64,000 nucleotides of DNA from Haliscomenobacter hydrossis DSM 1100 (GCF_000212735.1 NC_015510.1:1240001-1304000), one strand, 5' to 3'; numbered from the stretch's first letter, positions 7,695-15,984 are shown. The notes: generated by a model from the letters alone, not told the origin. Made by a program: numbers and translations.

Positions 7695-8111
7695 TCAATA
7701 AAGAAACGTATTGGGGGCAACTTGCCATATCTCACAGGTCAACGGATCGACCACGATATAGTTCCCGTCGGAGTCAAAAATACGCAGTAAATGGTGTCCT
7801 TTCCAATCAACAAAGGATTCTTGTCTTCCATTTTGGAGCATATCGCGAATTTTGTTGGTGTCGAAGCCTCTATCTCTAAATTGTTTCTTCCATCTCCTTG
7901 CAGACTTAAAATCCTTGAGTTTAAAGTTAGTACATCCATTCAACGGGATTGAGATTTCAATTCCATCATCTATAACTATTTGTATTTCGGCACTTAGATC
8001 ATCATCCGGGTTATTGGATTTTGCCAACCAAAATCCTGCGATAACCATCAAGAGGATCGGAAAAAACCAGGCCAGGCTGATTTTACGCGGAATTGAGTGC
8101 GTTAGATGCAT
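7695..8111 (-). CDS. Membrane-anchored protein with colicin-E5-like C-terminus
   Basis: The 138-residue protein has an N-terminal membrane segment (LAWFFPILLMVIAGFWL, residues 13-29) and a soluble C-terminal part. The end resembles the colicin E5/BECR RNase group: NKIRDMLQNGRQ, then a strand-rich FDSDGNYIVVDPLTCEIWQV. That group uses a similar IRxxxxNP ... DGxYVVxDxxTGEIVQV layout to cut tRNA. The likeness is by eye and partial, because the basic catalytic residues are not certain. The two small genes downstream could include its immunity protein. If the resemblance is false, this is simply a small secreted or anchored protein of unknown role. Confidence 0.5.
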   Translation of the reverse strand: MHLTHSIPRKISLAWFFPILLMVIAGFWLAKSNNPDDDLSAEIQIVIDDGIEISIPLNGCTNFKLKDFKSARRWKKQFRDRGFDTNKIRDMLQNGRQESFVDWKGHHLLRIFDSDGNYIVVDPLTCEIWQVAPNTFLY

Positions 8112-8133
8112 GATAAAGCGCTTAAAGATGTGA

Positions 8134-8164
8134 TTTGAATTTCTTTTGCTTTTCTTTACTTTTG
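8134..8164 (+). promoter_or_regulatory. Bacteroidota-type promoter for the XRE regulator
   Basis: TTTG at 8134-8137 and TACTTTTG at 8157-8164 are separated by 19 bases, an excellent match to the Bacteroidota consensus. The site is about 75 bases before the ATG at 8239 and near the start of the divergent E5-like gene, so the XRE protein may control both. Confidence 0.6.
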
Positions 8165-8238
8165 TTAAGTTGCTTAGTATTCGGCAATTTACTAATTTCC
8201 ATTAGTCTTACAAATTTTTATTACAAATATTTCCAACT

Positions 8239-8574
8239 ATGGTAGACAAAGGTTTTGCTGCAAGGCTCAAAATCTTGGCCGATGCATTGGACTTGAAGCA
8301 GCACAACATCTATAAAGACATGAAAACCAGCTCTGCTAGAGTAAGTAATGTATTTAATTCTGTAAACAATCCCAGCTATGAATTTTTACAAAGTTTTCTT
8401 ACCGCCTACCCCAATGTTAATATAAATTGGTTGTTGACTGGCGAAGGAGAGATGCTACTTAACGACAACAATGTGGTCAGAGAGCCTGATGAACGAAAAT
8501 GGAATTCTGCTGATTTGAGAAAAAGAGTAGATCACATTGAAGCGTTTCTTAGGGAGAAGTTCAAGGGTTTTTGA
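8239..8574 (+). CDS. XRE/Cro-type helix-turn-helix regulator
   Basis: The 111-residue protein has a phage-repressor-like fold. The N-terminal helices (RLKILADALDLKQHNIYKDMKTSSARVSNVFN) carry the helix-turn-helix. The NINWLLTGEGEML segment near residues 66-78 is the usual end of this domain in Bacteroidota XRE proteins. The C-terminal 30 residues form a charged helix. It is transcribed away from the string of minus-strand small genes and has a strong promoter. A regulator of the adjacent toxin-like genes is the simplest reading (inference). Confidence 0.85.
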   Translation: MVDKGFAARLKILADALDLKQHNIYKDMKTSSARVSNVFNSVNNPSYEFLQSFLTAYPNVNINWLLTGEGEMLLNDNNVVREPDERKWNSADLRKRVDHIEAFLREKFKGF

Positions 8575-8613
8575 TCGATGCTAAACAAAAACAATTGGTA
8601 TCCAGCAAGTCAC

Positions 8614-8853
8614 TCATGCCGCAGTCTGCACTTCAATAATAATTTCGTTTTTGGCAAAACGCGCTGCATAGCGAATCGCCTCCATCACCAATTCTGCATT
8701 CAACAAAGGGTGTTTCGCAGCAATGGTCTCGACAGTACCTCCGGTGCCGAGCCACTCCATAATGAGCCCTACGCTGATGCGCGTTCCAGCAATACAAGGC
8801 TTCCCACTCAGAATTTCTGGATCTGAAACGATATGTAAAAATGGGTTCTCCAT
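8614..8853 (-). CDS. DUF433 antitoxin-like protein (orphan)
   Basis: The 79-residue product matches the DUF433 family: SDPEILSGKPCIAGTRISVGLIMEWLGTGGTVETIAAKHPLL, a helix-turn-helix-like fold. DUF433 proteins normally precede a DUF5615/Mut7-C-type nuclease and are considered antitoxins. Here no such partner follows. The next genes downstream are on the other strand, and the region upstream holds only a repeat. It is therefore a solitary antitoxin or a remnant of a module. Confidence 0.85.
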   Translation of the reverse strand: MENPFLHIVSDPEILSGKPCIAGTRISVGLIMEWLGTGGTVETIAAKHPLLNAELVMEAIRYAARFAKNEIIIEVQTAA

Positions 8854-8945
8854 TTAGTTTGATTTTGCCGCCTAATTTAAGGTTTTATGCGCAAGTATGC
8901 TATACCAGTTTTACCAAATTGGAGGAAAGATACCACATCTTTACC

Positions 8946-9017
8946 CGCTCGTCCAAGTCTTACCCTAATGGTACAAATCTTCAGGCCAGCCCGCCAGTAC
9001 GGCCGGGCGGAAATACC
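8946..9017. repeat. Dispersed 72-bp intergenic repeat, copy 1
   Basis: A 72-bp stretch beginning CGCTCGTCCAAGTCTTA and ending GGCGGAAATACC matches 12749-12820 at about 60 of 72 positions with no gaps. It lies between the DUF433 and SDR genes. The shared CGTCCAAGTC start relates it to the palindromic elements listed at 9931 and 12818. Confidence 0.7.
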
Positions 9018-9052
9018 GATTAGTGTGTCCTACAAGCCAAGTATATCAGCCT

Positions 9053-9841
9053 TCAGGTCACTTTTTGATTCTTAATAAACCAATCAAAAAGACCCGGCAT
9101 CAAGCGTTTTAGCAGCATGGCCAGCTGCTCTTTTGCTCCACCGATGTAAACGTTTTTTTGCCGCTGATGGATGGCCTTGAGTGCTTTTTGGGCAAATACA
9201 GCTGCTTGCATTCCCAGGGCATTGCGGCTGTTTTTGAGTACCGCTTCGGTAATTCCGACTGCGTTCTTGGCAATGTTGGTAGCGATGAATCCAGGTAGAA
9301 TATGGCATACATTTAATCCAAGATCCTCGACTTCGAGTCGCAGGGATTCAAAAAAGCCAACCACCCCATGTTTCGCGGCTGCATAACTGCTGCGGTATTT
9401 GGTATTGATTTTCCCCATGACACTGCTTATGACCACAATTTGCCCTTTTCGCTCCAACAAATGGGGCAGCATCGCTTTGGTCAGGGCAATGGTACCGATC
9501 AGGTCAGTTTCCAGGATTTTGAGGTCATCTTCAAAGGGGGTATCTATGGCCAGGCTGCGTTGGCTAATCCCGGCATTGTTGATCAGGAGATCAATGTTTC
9601 CAAAAAGGGCAATGGCTTGTTTAGCCAATGCCGGGAATGCTTCATACTTCCGCAAATCCAAAGGCAAAACTGCGGAGGGGATTTCCTGGCGCGGCAGGGA
9701 GGCTTGTACGCGTTGTAAGTCGCTTACGCTGCGCGAAGACAAAATCAGCTTGGCTCCCGCTGCGTTAAAGGCTTTGGCCATTGCTTCACCCAAACCCGAG
9801 GAGGCTCCGGTAAGCCACACAATTTTATCGTTAAAGTTCAT
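9053..9841 (-). CDS. Short-chain dehydrogenase/reductase (SDR)
   Basis: A 262-residue classical SDR. The cofactor motif TGASSGLGEA is near residues 11-20, NNAGIS near 90, and the catalytic Ser, Tyr and Lys are in SSVMGK and the SYAAAKHG stretch near 138-158. The DLRKYE segment after the third strand fits NADP(H)-type binding. The layout is like the DHRS7-type reductases common in Bacteroidota. The C-terminal end (MLLKRLMPGLFDWFIKNQK) could be a membrane-associating helix. It is monocistronic, and its stop lies 35 bases from a repeat. The exact substrate cannot be read. Confidence 0.92.
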   Translation of the reverse strand: MNFNDKIVWLTGASSGLGEAMAKAFNAAGAKLILSSRSVSDLQRVQASLPRQEIPSAVLPLDLRKYEAFPALAKQAIALFGNIDLLINNAGISQRSLAIDTPFEDDLKILETDLIGTIALTKAMLPHLLERKGQIVVISSVMGKINTKYRSSYAAAKHGVVGFFESLRLEVEDLGLNVCHILPGFIATNIAKNAVGITEAVLKNSRNALGMQAAVFAQKALKAIHQRQKNVYIGGAKEQLAMLLKRLMPGLFDWFIKNQKVT

Positions 9842-9930
9842 GCTATGCTGTTGAGTAAAAAATCAAACTTCATTTCCCAAATTAAGTATTCTGGTTAAGG
9901 TGTCAAAATGGAATGGCACTCCGTTCGACC

Positions 9931-9992
9931 AAGTTTCCCCATTAACATGAGTCCATGAGTCATGTTAATGGGGTCGACTTGGACTAGCGGGT
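9931..9992. repeat. Palindromic element with a 14-bp perfect stem
   Basis: CCCCATTAACATGA at 9937-9950 is perfectly complementary to 9960-9973, with a 9-base loop. The element ends with GACTTGGACTAGCGGG. The same terminal motif, slightly altered, ends the element at 12818-12932 and is present in inverse orientation at 6281-6300. It lies downstream of the LytTR gene and upstream of nothing on the plus strand, so it could also stop transcription. Confidence 0.65.
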
Positions 9993-10023
9993 AAAAAAAA
10001 TGTCGCGCTGGTTTTATAGATAT

Positions 10024-10725
10024 CTAAACCTTAAAGTAACTCAACACACTTTGCTTGTACGACACCCCAATCGGAATTTCCGCCCCGCCCTGCAAATACA
10101 CCCGATTCCCCTCCAACTTGCTCAGGTAATCCACATTGATCAAATACGATTTGTGCACCCGGATGAACTGCGACAATTGTTTTTGTAGGTCACTCATCGT
10201 TTCATTGGCCAATAAAGGGCGCTGCTGAAGGAAGTGCAACTGCACGTAATTGCCCGCAGCTGCGATGTAAACAATGTCAGCAGTATCGATTTTTTGTCGG
10301 GCATTGTTGATGTTCAACAAAAGGTAGCTGGGTGCTGGAGTGGTGGTGCTGGACACAACCGGTAGTTCCGCACCGGGCGTAATCAATCGGTCAACAGCTT
10401 TGATGAAGCGCTCAAAACGAATCGGTTTGAGCAAATAATCCACTACTCCATACTCGTACCCTTCCAATGCAAACTCCGCATAAGCAGTCGTAAGAATCAC
10501 CCGGGGAGGATTTTTTAAAGCGGTCAAAAGCTCCAGGCCGCTTAGTTCTGGCATGTCAATGTCCAAAAACAACAAATCGATAGGGTGCTGGTGCAAAAAA
10601 TTAAGGGCATCCAACGCATTGTAGCAATGCCCCTGCAAGGTCAGGCGCTCAATTTTTTCGATGTAGCGCTCCAGCACAACATGGGCCGGGGGTTCGTCGT
10701 CGATAATCAGACAGCTTAACTTCAT
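10024..10725 (-). CDS. LytTR-family response regulator
   Basis: The 233-residue protein has an N-terminal CheY-like receiver (acidic pocket IIDDEPPAH near residue 8; phospho-acceptor Asp in LFLDIDMPELSG near residue 54; TTAYAEFA switch region) and a C-terminal LytTR DNA-binding domain (DIVYIAAAGNYVQLHF ... IRVHKSYLINVDYL). LytTR proteins bind direct repeats upstream of target genes. Its start overlaps the kinase stop by four bases, so kinase and regulator are a translationally coupled pair. The target is unknown. Confidence 0.93.
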   Translation of the reverse strand: MKLSCLIIDDEPPAHVVLERYIEKIERLTLQGHCYNALDALNFLHQHPIDLLFLDIDMPELSGLELLTALKNPPRVILTTAYAEFALEGYEYGVVDYLLKPIRFERFIKAVDRLITPGAELPVVSSTTTPAPSYLLLNINNARQKIDTADIVYIAAAGNYVQLHFLQQRPLLANETMSDLQKQLSQFIRVHKSYLINVDYLSKLEGNRVYLQGGAEIPIGVSYKQSVLSYFKV

Positions 10726-11696
10726 CGGATTTCGAGTTGTAGGGTTAGGGTCAAATGGTATTTTTCTGGCGTATGTTCGATGTCCAACTGGTGGCGCTGC
10801 GGGTAATCGGCCAACAAGCGCTGACGGACGTTTTGCAAACCCAGCTGATTCGAGGTTTTAGGGCTGGGCTTGGTGGCAATGGAGTTTTGGCATACAAAAC
10901 TCAGCCTCTCTCCTTCTACCTCAAAACAAACGTGGATGCGCTGTGGACCAATGCCTGCGCTGTGCTTGAAGGCGTTTTCCACCAAAGGCAAAAACAACAA
11001 TGGGGTAATTTGCAAGTGCTCAAAATTGCCCCGTTTTTCTACCTCTACCACGGCATCGTACAGGCGAATTTTTTCCAGTTCAATAAAATGTTCGGTCAAG
11101 GTAATTTCTTCGGCCAGGGCTACTTTGGCGCGTTTGCTGATCTCCAATTGGTAACGGAGCAGGTCGGCCAATTGCAGGATCATTTCATTGGCTTTGCTGG
11201 GGTCTTGTAGGTTTGTGGCGTAGAGGTTGTTCAGGGCATTGAACAAAAAATGGGGTTGGATTTGCATCTTGAGCAACTGCATTTCCGCTTCCAGTTGCCG
11301 GGCCCGGGCATCCTGCAATTGCCTTTGCCGCCGGATGCCCGACTGAAAAAAATAGGTCCCCGTCGACAACAGCCAATTGATGAACAAGGTAGGGAGCAGA
11401 CCCCAAAATTCCAGCTTCTCCTCGCGTGCGTATGCCAAGGACAGGCCCAAGACAAGGTTGGACAGGAAAAAGAAAGGCACCATGCGCAGGAAGTAAGCGC
11501 CATACCGCTGCCGATCCAGAAAGCGCTCCAAACAGAGGTAATTGACATAGCTCAACACCGTAGAAACGACCACAAAGCAGGCCAAAGAGCTGAGAATCAA
11601 GGGCCATTCAGCTCCTTCTCTGCCCCTGGACAGGATGAGTGCGCCCCAAAAGCCCAACCAGGCCACCAAATGCCAAAGCCAATTTTTCCACTTCAT
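10722..11696 (-). CDS. LytS-type sensor histidine kinase
   Basis: The 324-residue kinase has about four membrane helices in residues 1-130 (LWHLVAWLGFWGALIL, LSSLACFVVVSTVLSYV, MVPFFFLSNLVLGLSLAYA, LLPTLFINWLLSTGTYF). They are followed by a short coiled coil and the His_kinase (LytS) domain, with the phospho-acceptor His in KMQIQPHFLFNALNNLY and an ATP-binding C-terminus (LPLVENAFKHS). There is no extracytoplasmic sensor domain, so it likely senses within the membrane. It forms an operon with the LytTR regulator downstream. Confidence 0.92.
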   Translation of the reverse strand: MKWKNWLWHLVAWLGFWGALILSRGREGAEWPLILSSLACFVVVSTVLSYVNYLCLERFLDRQRYGAYFLRMVPFFFLSNLVLGLSLAYAREEKLEFWGLLPTLFINWLLSTGTYFFQSGIRRQRQLQDARARQLEAEMQLLKMQIQPHFLFNALNNLYATNLQDPSKANEMILQLADLLRYQLEISKRAKVALAEEITLTEHFIELEKIRLYDAVVEVEKRGNFEHLQITPLLFLPLVENAFKHSAGIGPQRIHVCFEVEGERLSFVCQNSIATKPSPKTSNQLGLQNVRQRLLADYPQRHQLDIEHTPEKYHLTLTLQLEIR

Positions 11697-11849
11697 CTGC
11701 GAAAAATACGCTTAAAAATGAATAGGAAAAATGGCGAATGATGAACCGCATTCACCCGCCATCAACTGCATTGGTGTAAACAAAGCGGGACTTCATCATT
11801 TGAATTTGGAATTGTCCTGCCCTGCGTAGAGTTTTGTACAAAAAGCACG

Positions 11850-12608
11850 ATGAAAATTTACCCGACTGTTGTTTTTTGTTTCCTTTTTGCGGCCCAAATG
11901 GCTGCCCAACAAGTAGATACCATCCACATCGACCAACAGGATCTACTCACCCAAAACCTCAAACCAGCCAAAAGCCAATACCTGGTTTCTGTCCACAGCA
12001 CTGATCCGGCACGGATCCGCAACATCTTCCTCTGGACGCGTGAGCTCAGTCTGGAGACCCGCCAGGGCAAGGATGTGATTGTGATAAAGCAGGATTGGCA
12101 GGGGCAGGATACCCTCTTTAACCGAAGCATTTATTCGGTCTCGGAAAAAGCTACGTTCAAGCCCGTTTACCACTACGCCAAATCCCCGCGAGGCATCGAG
12201 GCCTACAATTTTGAAGCCGGACGCATCATTGGTGCCGACAGCGTAACCAACAATACCCGCAAGGCTTGGCAAATCCCATTGTCTGAACCCACCCTGAATT
12301 GGGAGCTGGACCTGGAAATCCTGGCACTCCTGCCCTTTAAGGAAGGCAAAACATTTGCCCTCAATTTTTATCACCCCGGCAGCAAGGGAGAGCCCCAATA
12401 TTACCTCTACAAAGTAGTTGGCAGCGAAATGCTCGATCTGGCCGGAGGCCAACGCGTGGATACCTGGAAACTCCAAATCGATTATGGCCAGTACAACTCA
12501 ACGGCTACTTTTTGGGTGAGCAAAAAAACGCGAGAAGTGTTAAAGTCCCTGGATTTGTTTAATGGAGGGTATAGGTACAAGGTGAGGTTGGTGAATGGGA
12601 TGGAGTGA
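11850..12608 (+). CDS. Secreted protein, DUF3108-like
   Basis: The 252-residue protein has a signal peptide (MKIYPTVVFCFLFAAQMAAQQ, cleavage near residue 20). The rest looks like an all-beta lipocalin/LolA-like shell: repeated strands, KSPRGIEAYNFEAGRIIGADS in the middle, and a conserved VSKKTREVLKSLDLFNGGYRYKVRL end, which is the usual final segment of DUF3108-type periplasmic proteins. It is divergent from the LytS gene. Role unknown; a lipid- or polysaccharide-binding function is a family-level guess. Confidence 0.75.
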   Translation: MKIYPTVVFCFLFAAQMAAQQVDTIHIDQQDLLTQNLKPAKSQYLVSVHSTDPARIRNIFLWTRELSLETRQGKDVIVIKQDWQGQDTLFNRSIYSVSEKATFKPVYHYAKSPRGIEAYNFEAGRIIGADSVTNNTRKAWQIPLSEPTLNWELDLEILALLPFKEGKTFALNFYHPGSKGEPQYYLYKVVGSEMLDLAGGQRVDTWKLQIDYGQYNSTATFWVSKKTREVLKSLDLFNGGYRYKVRLVNGME

Positions 12609-12748
12609 GTAATGGGGATTTATGGAGGTTGCACCCCATGCGGGCAGGGCTGTTAAGTTTTAGTTTAAGCAAAAATTTTAGCGCTGTTAAGGGCGAAATA
12701 TGGGTAGCATATTGCTTATTTGCCCAAATCTTCCCATTAACGCTCCTC

Positions 12749-12820
12749 CGCTCGTCCAAGTCTTACGCTGATGGTGCGGATCTTCAGGCCAGCGGGCCAG
12801 TAGGGTGGGGCGGAAATACC
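12749..12820. repeat. Dispersed 72-bp intergenic repeat, copy 2
   Basis: Same length as, and about 85 percent identical to, 8946-9017, in the same orientation. It sits in the 372-base gap between the DUF3108-like gene and the tRNA. The rest of that gap is the palindromic element at 12818-12932, and no gene is seen in it. Confidence 0.7.
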
Positions 12821-12932
12821 CCGCTGGCCCAAGTCTTCCAAATGAACGCCACACCGCTGGTGCATGGTCTCATGACCTGCACCAGCGGTGTGCTTTGGGC
12901 GTTAGTGGGTAGACTTAGCCTAGCGGGAAAAA
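12818..12932. repeat. Large imperfect palindrome (MITE-like)
   Basis: The outer arms CCCGCTGGCCCAAGTCTTCC and GGTAGACTTAGCCTAGCGGG are imperfectly complementary. Inside, 12851-12864 (ACACCGCTGGTGCA) and 12878-12891 are a perfect 14-bp stem. The termini match those of the elements at 9931-9992 and 6281-6300, so this is a member of a dispersed family and not only a terminator. Confidence 0.65.
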
Positions 12933-12934
12933 AT

Positions 12935-12979
12935 AAAAAAAGCCTCACAATCTCGCTATGCTTTGATTATGAGGCTTTT
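12935..12979 (-). terminator. Rho-independent terminator of the tRNA gene
   Basis: On the minus strand AAAGCCTCA and TGAGGCTTT form a stem around a roughly 20-base loop, followed by a run of T. It directly follows the tRNA 3' end. Confidence 0.85.
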
Positions 12980-12980
12980 G

Positions 12981-13054
12981 TGACCCCGTCAGGATTCGAA
13001 CCTGAGGCCTACTGATTAGAAGTCAGTTGCTCTATCCAGCTGAGCTACGGGGCC
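12981..13054 (-). tRNA. tRNA-Arg (anticodon TCT)
   Basis: The minus strand folds as a complete tRNA: acceptor GCCCCGT paired with ACGGGGT (end pair G-U), D-arm with AGCTCAGCTGGATAGAGC, anticodon stem CTGA/TCAG around loop CTTCTAA giving anticodon TCT, and T-arm CAGGTTCGAATCCTG. It reads AGA codons. The CCA end is not encoded. End bases are approximate by one. Confidence 0.95.
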
Positions 13055-13280
13055 ATTCTAAAAAATTGACGAACACCTTTTGCATTCGCCCGGCAAATGT
13101 AGTGCATTTTTGATTTGTGCGCAACGTGGGCATAAAAATCTGCAAAAAATCTCACTTGACTTTTTGGAGAAAGAGATTTATCTTGGAAAACGTCAACTTT
13201 CGCAATCAGCCTACTGTTCAATTTTTGTCCTTTGTCAACATCTGCCGATACGAGAATTTTTTTACCCAACCCATGTTCCC

Positions 13281-14165
13281 ATGCTGCGCCGCTACATTTA
13301 TTCCCTGTTTTACCGCAAGCGTTTTTACGCTTCGGTTGTTTTGTTTGGCTTTTTGGCCTACACCTACGATTTGGTCGAGGTGCGGCTGACGGACGACGCC
13401 ATGATCCGCAAGCTGGAAGAAAATGCCTTTGCCTACATCCCCAAAGTGACCCATTTCCGCCAATGGGGGCGCGAAATGCGCTACGTGCAATTGGGTGATC
13501 CCAACAAACCCCTCATCCTGTTCATCCACGGCGCACCGGCTTCCTCCTCCTTCTGGATGGGCATGCTGGGCGACAGCACCCTGCTGGCGCACGCCAAATT
13601 GATGGCCGTTGACCGCCCGGGGTATGGCTATTCTGGTTACGGACAGCCGGAAATTTCGGTCAAAAAACAAGCGGCCCTCATTGCCGGCATTTTAAAGGAA
13701 AAACGCCTCATTCACCAAAAAATCATCATCCACGGTTCTTCATACGGAGGCACTGTGGCCGCCCGACTGGCCATGGATTATCCCGAACTGGTAGACGGAC
13801 TGTTGCTGCAATCGGCCTCCCTCAAACCCGGCGCCGAAACCACTTACTGGATCTCCTACCCCACCTCTCACTGGAGTCTGCGCAATTTCATTCCAGGTTC
13901 TTTCCGTACGGCCAATGCCGAAAAACTCTCTCATAAGTCACAATTGCAAGAAATGGTTCCCTTGTGGTCCCGGATTCGCAGCAAGGTGATTGTTTTGCAA
14001 GGCAAAGACGATACGCTCATTTTTCCGGAAAATGCTACCTTCGCCATCCAGAAATTGACCAAAGCCGCCTCGGCCAGCTTAACGCTTGTTCCCGGATCAA
14101 AGCACGATTTGTTGTGGACGCAGCGGGCACTATTGGTGCGGTCTTTGCTGAAGTTGACGGATTAG
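13281..14165 (+). CDS. Alpha/beta hydrolase, membrane-anchored
   Basis: From ATG 13281 the product is 294 residues. An open extension to 13080 lacks coding character. An N-terminal hydrophobic segment ([18 protein letters not shown]) suggests a membrane anchor or uncleaved signal. The hydrolase core has the oxyanion-hole HGAPASSSF, the nucleophile elbow HGSSYGGT (Ser in G-x-S-x-G), the acid in GKDDTLIFP and the final His in GSKHDLLW. The lid region (about 40 residues) is short. Substrate is unknown; esterases and lipases of this type are common. The gene ends one base before a GGTTCG/CGAACC repeat. Confidence 0.88.
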   Translation: MLRRYIYSLFYRKRFYASVVLFGFLAYTYDLVEVRLTDDAMIRKLEENAFAYIPKVTHFRQWGREMRYVQLGDPNKPLILFIHGAPASSSFWMGMLGDSTLLAHAKLMAVDRPGYGYSGYGQPEISVKKQAALIAGILKEKRLIHQKIIIHGSSYGGTVAARLAMDYPELVDGLLLQSASLKPGAETTYWISYPTSHWSLRNFIPGSFRTANAEKLSHKSQLQEMVPLWSRIRSKVIVLQGKDDTLIFPENATFAIQKLTKAASASLTLVPGSKHDLLWTQRALLVRSLLKLTD

Positions 14166-14298
14166 TTTGAGGGTTCGGGAGTTTGGGGGTTCGTGGGTTG
14201 CACGCAATTCTACCCAAACCCTCAAACCCCCGAACTCCCAAACCCCCGAACCCTCAAACTACGAACCCTCAAACTACGAACCCCCAAACCCGAACCAT
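14166..14298. repeat. GGTTCG/CGAACC inverted repeat, copy 1
   Basis: The plus strand first shows GGTTCGGGAGTTTGGGGGTT-type units, then, after about 15 unique bases, the complementary CCCCGAACTCCCAAACCCCC-type units repeated several times. It makes a long imperfect hairpin that fills the gap between the hydrolase and ung genes. Similar arrays lie at 14965-15110 and 18611-18706. Confidence 0.7.
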
Positions 14299-14964
14299 AT
14301 GTCCGAAGTCAAAATAGAAGCCTCCTGGAAGGCCGCCTTAGCCGCAGAATTTGAAAAGCCTTACTTTCAGGCCTTGATCGATTTTTTAAAAAAAGAAAAA
14401 GCCGCAGGCAAGGTCATTTTCCCGCCAGGACCACTGATCTTCCATGCCTTTGAGCTTACGCCACTGGACAAGGTCAAAGTGGTCATTTTGGGACAAGATC
14501 CCTACCACAATCCGGGTGAGGCGATGGGTTTGTCGTTTTCGGTGCCCAAAGGGGTCAAAATCCCGCCTTCGCTACAAAACATCTACAAAGAACTGCTCAG
14601 CGACCTGCAAGTGCCTATCCCCAACCACGGCGACCTGAGCCACTGGGCTACCCAAGGCGTATTTTTGCTCAACGCCATGCTGACGGTGGAAAAAAGTCGG
14701 GCGGGTGCCCACCAAAATGCGGGCTGGCAACACTTCACCGATGCGGTGATCCGCACCCTCTCCGAGCAACGCGAGCACCTGGTGTTCATGCTCTGGGGGA
14801 ATTTTGCCAAAAAGAAAGCCGCCCTGATCGACGGCAGCAAACACCTGATTTTGGAGGCGGCTCACCCTTCTCCCCTGGCAGGCGGCGCGTTTTTCAATTG
14901 TAAACATTTTTCGAAGGCGAATGAATATTTGCGGGAAAACGGTTACGAGGAGGTTAACTGGTAA
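14299..14964 (+). CDS. ung: Uracil-DNA glycosylase, family 1
   Basis: This 221-residue enzyme is a clear family-1 UDG that removes uracil from DNA in base-excision repair. The water-activating loop [18 protein letters not shown] holds the catalytic Asp. [14 protein letters not shown] is the uracil-binding region (Asn). LMLWG-type strand [12 protein letters not shown] is present, and HPSPLAGG is the leucine-loop/catalytic His motif. The start is [10 protein letters not shown] at 14299; earlier in-frame codons run through the repeat and are not coding-like. Length is typical of the family. Confidence 0.97.
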   Translation: MSEVKIEASWKAALAAEFEKPYFQALIDFLKKEKAAGKVIFPPGPLIFHAFELTPLDKVKVVILGQDPYHNPGEAMGLSFSVPKGVKIPPSLQNIYKELLSDLQVPIPNHGDLSHWATQGVFLLNAMLTVEKSRAGAHQNAGWQHFTDAVIRTLSEQREHLVFMLWGNFAKKKAALIDGSKHLILEAAHPSPLAGGAFFNCKHFSKANEYLRENGYEEVNW

Positions 14965-15110
14965 GGGTTCGGGGGTTAGGGGGTTCGAGGGTTCGTAGTT
15001 CGAGGGTTACACTCAAATTGTGTGCCAACCCTCGAACCCCCGAACTACGAACCCTCGAACCCTTACCCCCGAACCCCCGAACTACGAACCCCCTAACCCC
15101 CTAAAAATCC
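14965..15110. repeat. GGTTCG/CGAACC inverted repeat, copy 2
   Basis: The same construction as at 14166-14298: GGGTTCGAGGGTTCGTAGTT units, a short unique centre, then CCCTCGAACCCCCGAACTA units. It fills the space between the convergent ung and LytTR genes. Its right end overlaps the last codons of the LytTR gene, whose C-terminus (GLGGS) is read from repeat sequence. Confidence 0.7.
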
Positions 15111-15795
15111 CCGCTACAACCTCCTCCCTTTTCCCCCGACTGATCGGAATTTTCACCGTCCCAATCTCCAGCATGTTCCCGTCCAGGGCGCTGACTTTGT
15201 TGTTGGCCACGATGTAGGATTTGTGTACCCGGCTAAACTGGGTGTGGGGCAATTGTTCCTCCAAATTGCGCAGGCTTTCGAGGGTGACGTATTTGCGGTT
15301 GCCAGTGCACACGAAGCGAACGTATTCTTTGAGTCCTTCGATGTAGAGGATGTCTTCCAGCGCCACTTTGGCCAGTTTGCCATCTACCTTGAGGGAAAGG
15401 AAATTGGGGACCGTAGGCGCATCCGGTGGGGCTTGACGGGCCTGCAACAGCTGTTTGGCTTTTTGGACGGCCTGCAAAAAGCGCTCAAAAGGAAAAGGTT
15501 TGAGCAAATAATCCACCACATTTAGATCGTAAGCTTCAATGGCGTATTCGGCGTAGGCTGTGGTGAACACCACCAGCGGAGGATTTTGCAAGGTTTTGAG
15601 CAAATTGTTGCCACTCAGCACGGGCATCTGAATGTCGAGAAACAGCAGATCAATGGGTTCCTGCTGAATGCGCTCCAGGGCCTTCATGGGCAGTTTTTCT
15701 TTGCCCACCAGTTCCAGGTCTGGCACCTGCTGGACGTAGGCTTCTAACAAATTGAGGGCGAGGTATTCGTCGTCGACGAGGAAAATCTTGATCAT
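15082..15795 (-). CDS. LytTR-family response regulator (no adjacent kinase)
   Basis: The 237-residue protein has a receiver domain (FLVDDEYLAL near residue 8, phospho-acceptor Asp in LFLDIQMPVLSG near 53) and a LytTR domain (EDILYIEGLKEYVRFV ... FSRVHKSYIVANNKVS). It differs from the pairs at 10 kb and 50 kb in having no kinase gene beside it, so its partner must be encoded elsewhere. The stop codon and final residues lie inside the GGTTCG/CGAACC repeat. That suggests the repeat replaced the original 3' end. Confidence 0.92.
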   Translation of the reverse strand: MIKIFLVDDEYLALNLLEAYVQQVPDLELVGKEKLPMKALERIQQEPIDLLFLDIQMPVLSGNNLLKTLQNPPLVVFTTAYAEYAIEAYDLNVVDYLLKPFPFERFLQAVQKAKQLLQARQAPPDAPTVPNFLSLKVDGKLAKVALEDILYIEGLKEYVRFVCTGNRKYVTLESLRNLEEQLPHTQFSRVHKSYIVANNKVSALDGNMLEIGTVKIPISRGKREEVVAGIFRGLGGS

Positions 15796-15812
15796 CGTTT
15801 TTCAGGGTTTTC

Positions 15813-15972
15813 AGGCACGATGAAAAAATAAATTTACAAAATTGACTGGACTCTTTTTCGATTTTGCTGCGTTACTCATCCGTTGCGTAGACTGGCTATG
15901 CGCCTTCCTCGCGCCTTGCCAAATCAAAAAATAGTCGAGTCAATTCTGTAAATTTATTTCTTTTCCGTCCCT
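15813..15972. mobile_element. MITE-like element, copy A
   Basis: A 160-bp element has roughly 50-bp inverted ends. AAATAAATTTAC...TTGACT...GACTC on the left pairs with GAGTCAATTCTGTAAATTTATTT on the right. The centre contains a small hairpin (GCGTAG ACTGG CTATGC). The closely related copy B lies at 17566-17724 in the same orientation, on the other side of the MoxR-type gene. In the arms, T-A in this copy is replaced by G-C in copy B on both sides, so pairing is kept. It encodes no protein. Confidence 0.75.
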
Positions 15973-15984
15973 AATCAATCCTGT

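Noticed and set aside
12605-13015. Plus-strand frame across the repeats and tRNA
   Set aside because: It runs through the dispersed repeats and into the tRNA gene, so it cannot be a real protein.
13080-13280. N-terminal extension of the alpha/beta hydrolase
   Set aside because: Cys/His-rich, no family likeness, and the ATG at 13281 precedes a membrane anchor normal for this family.
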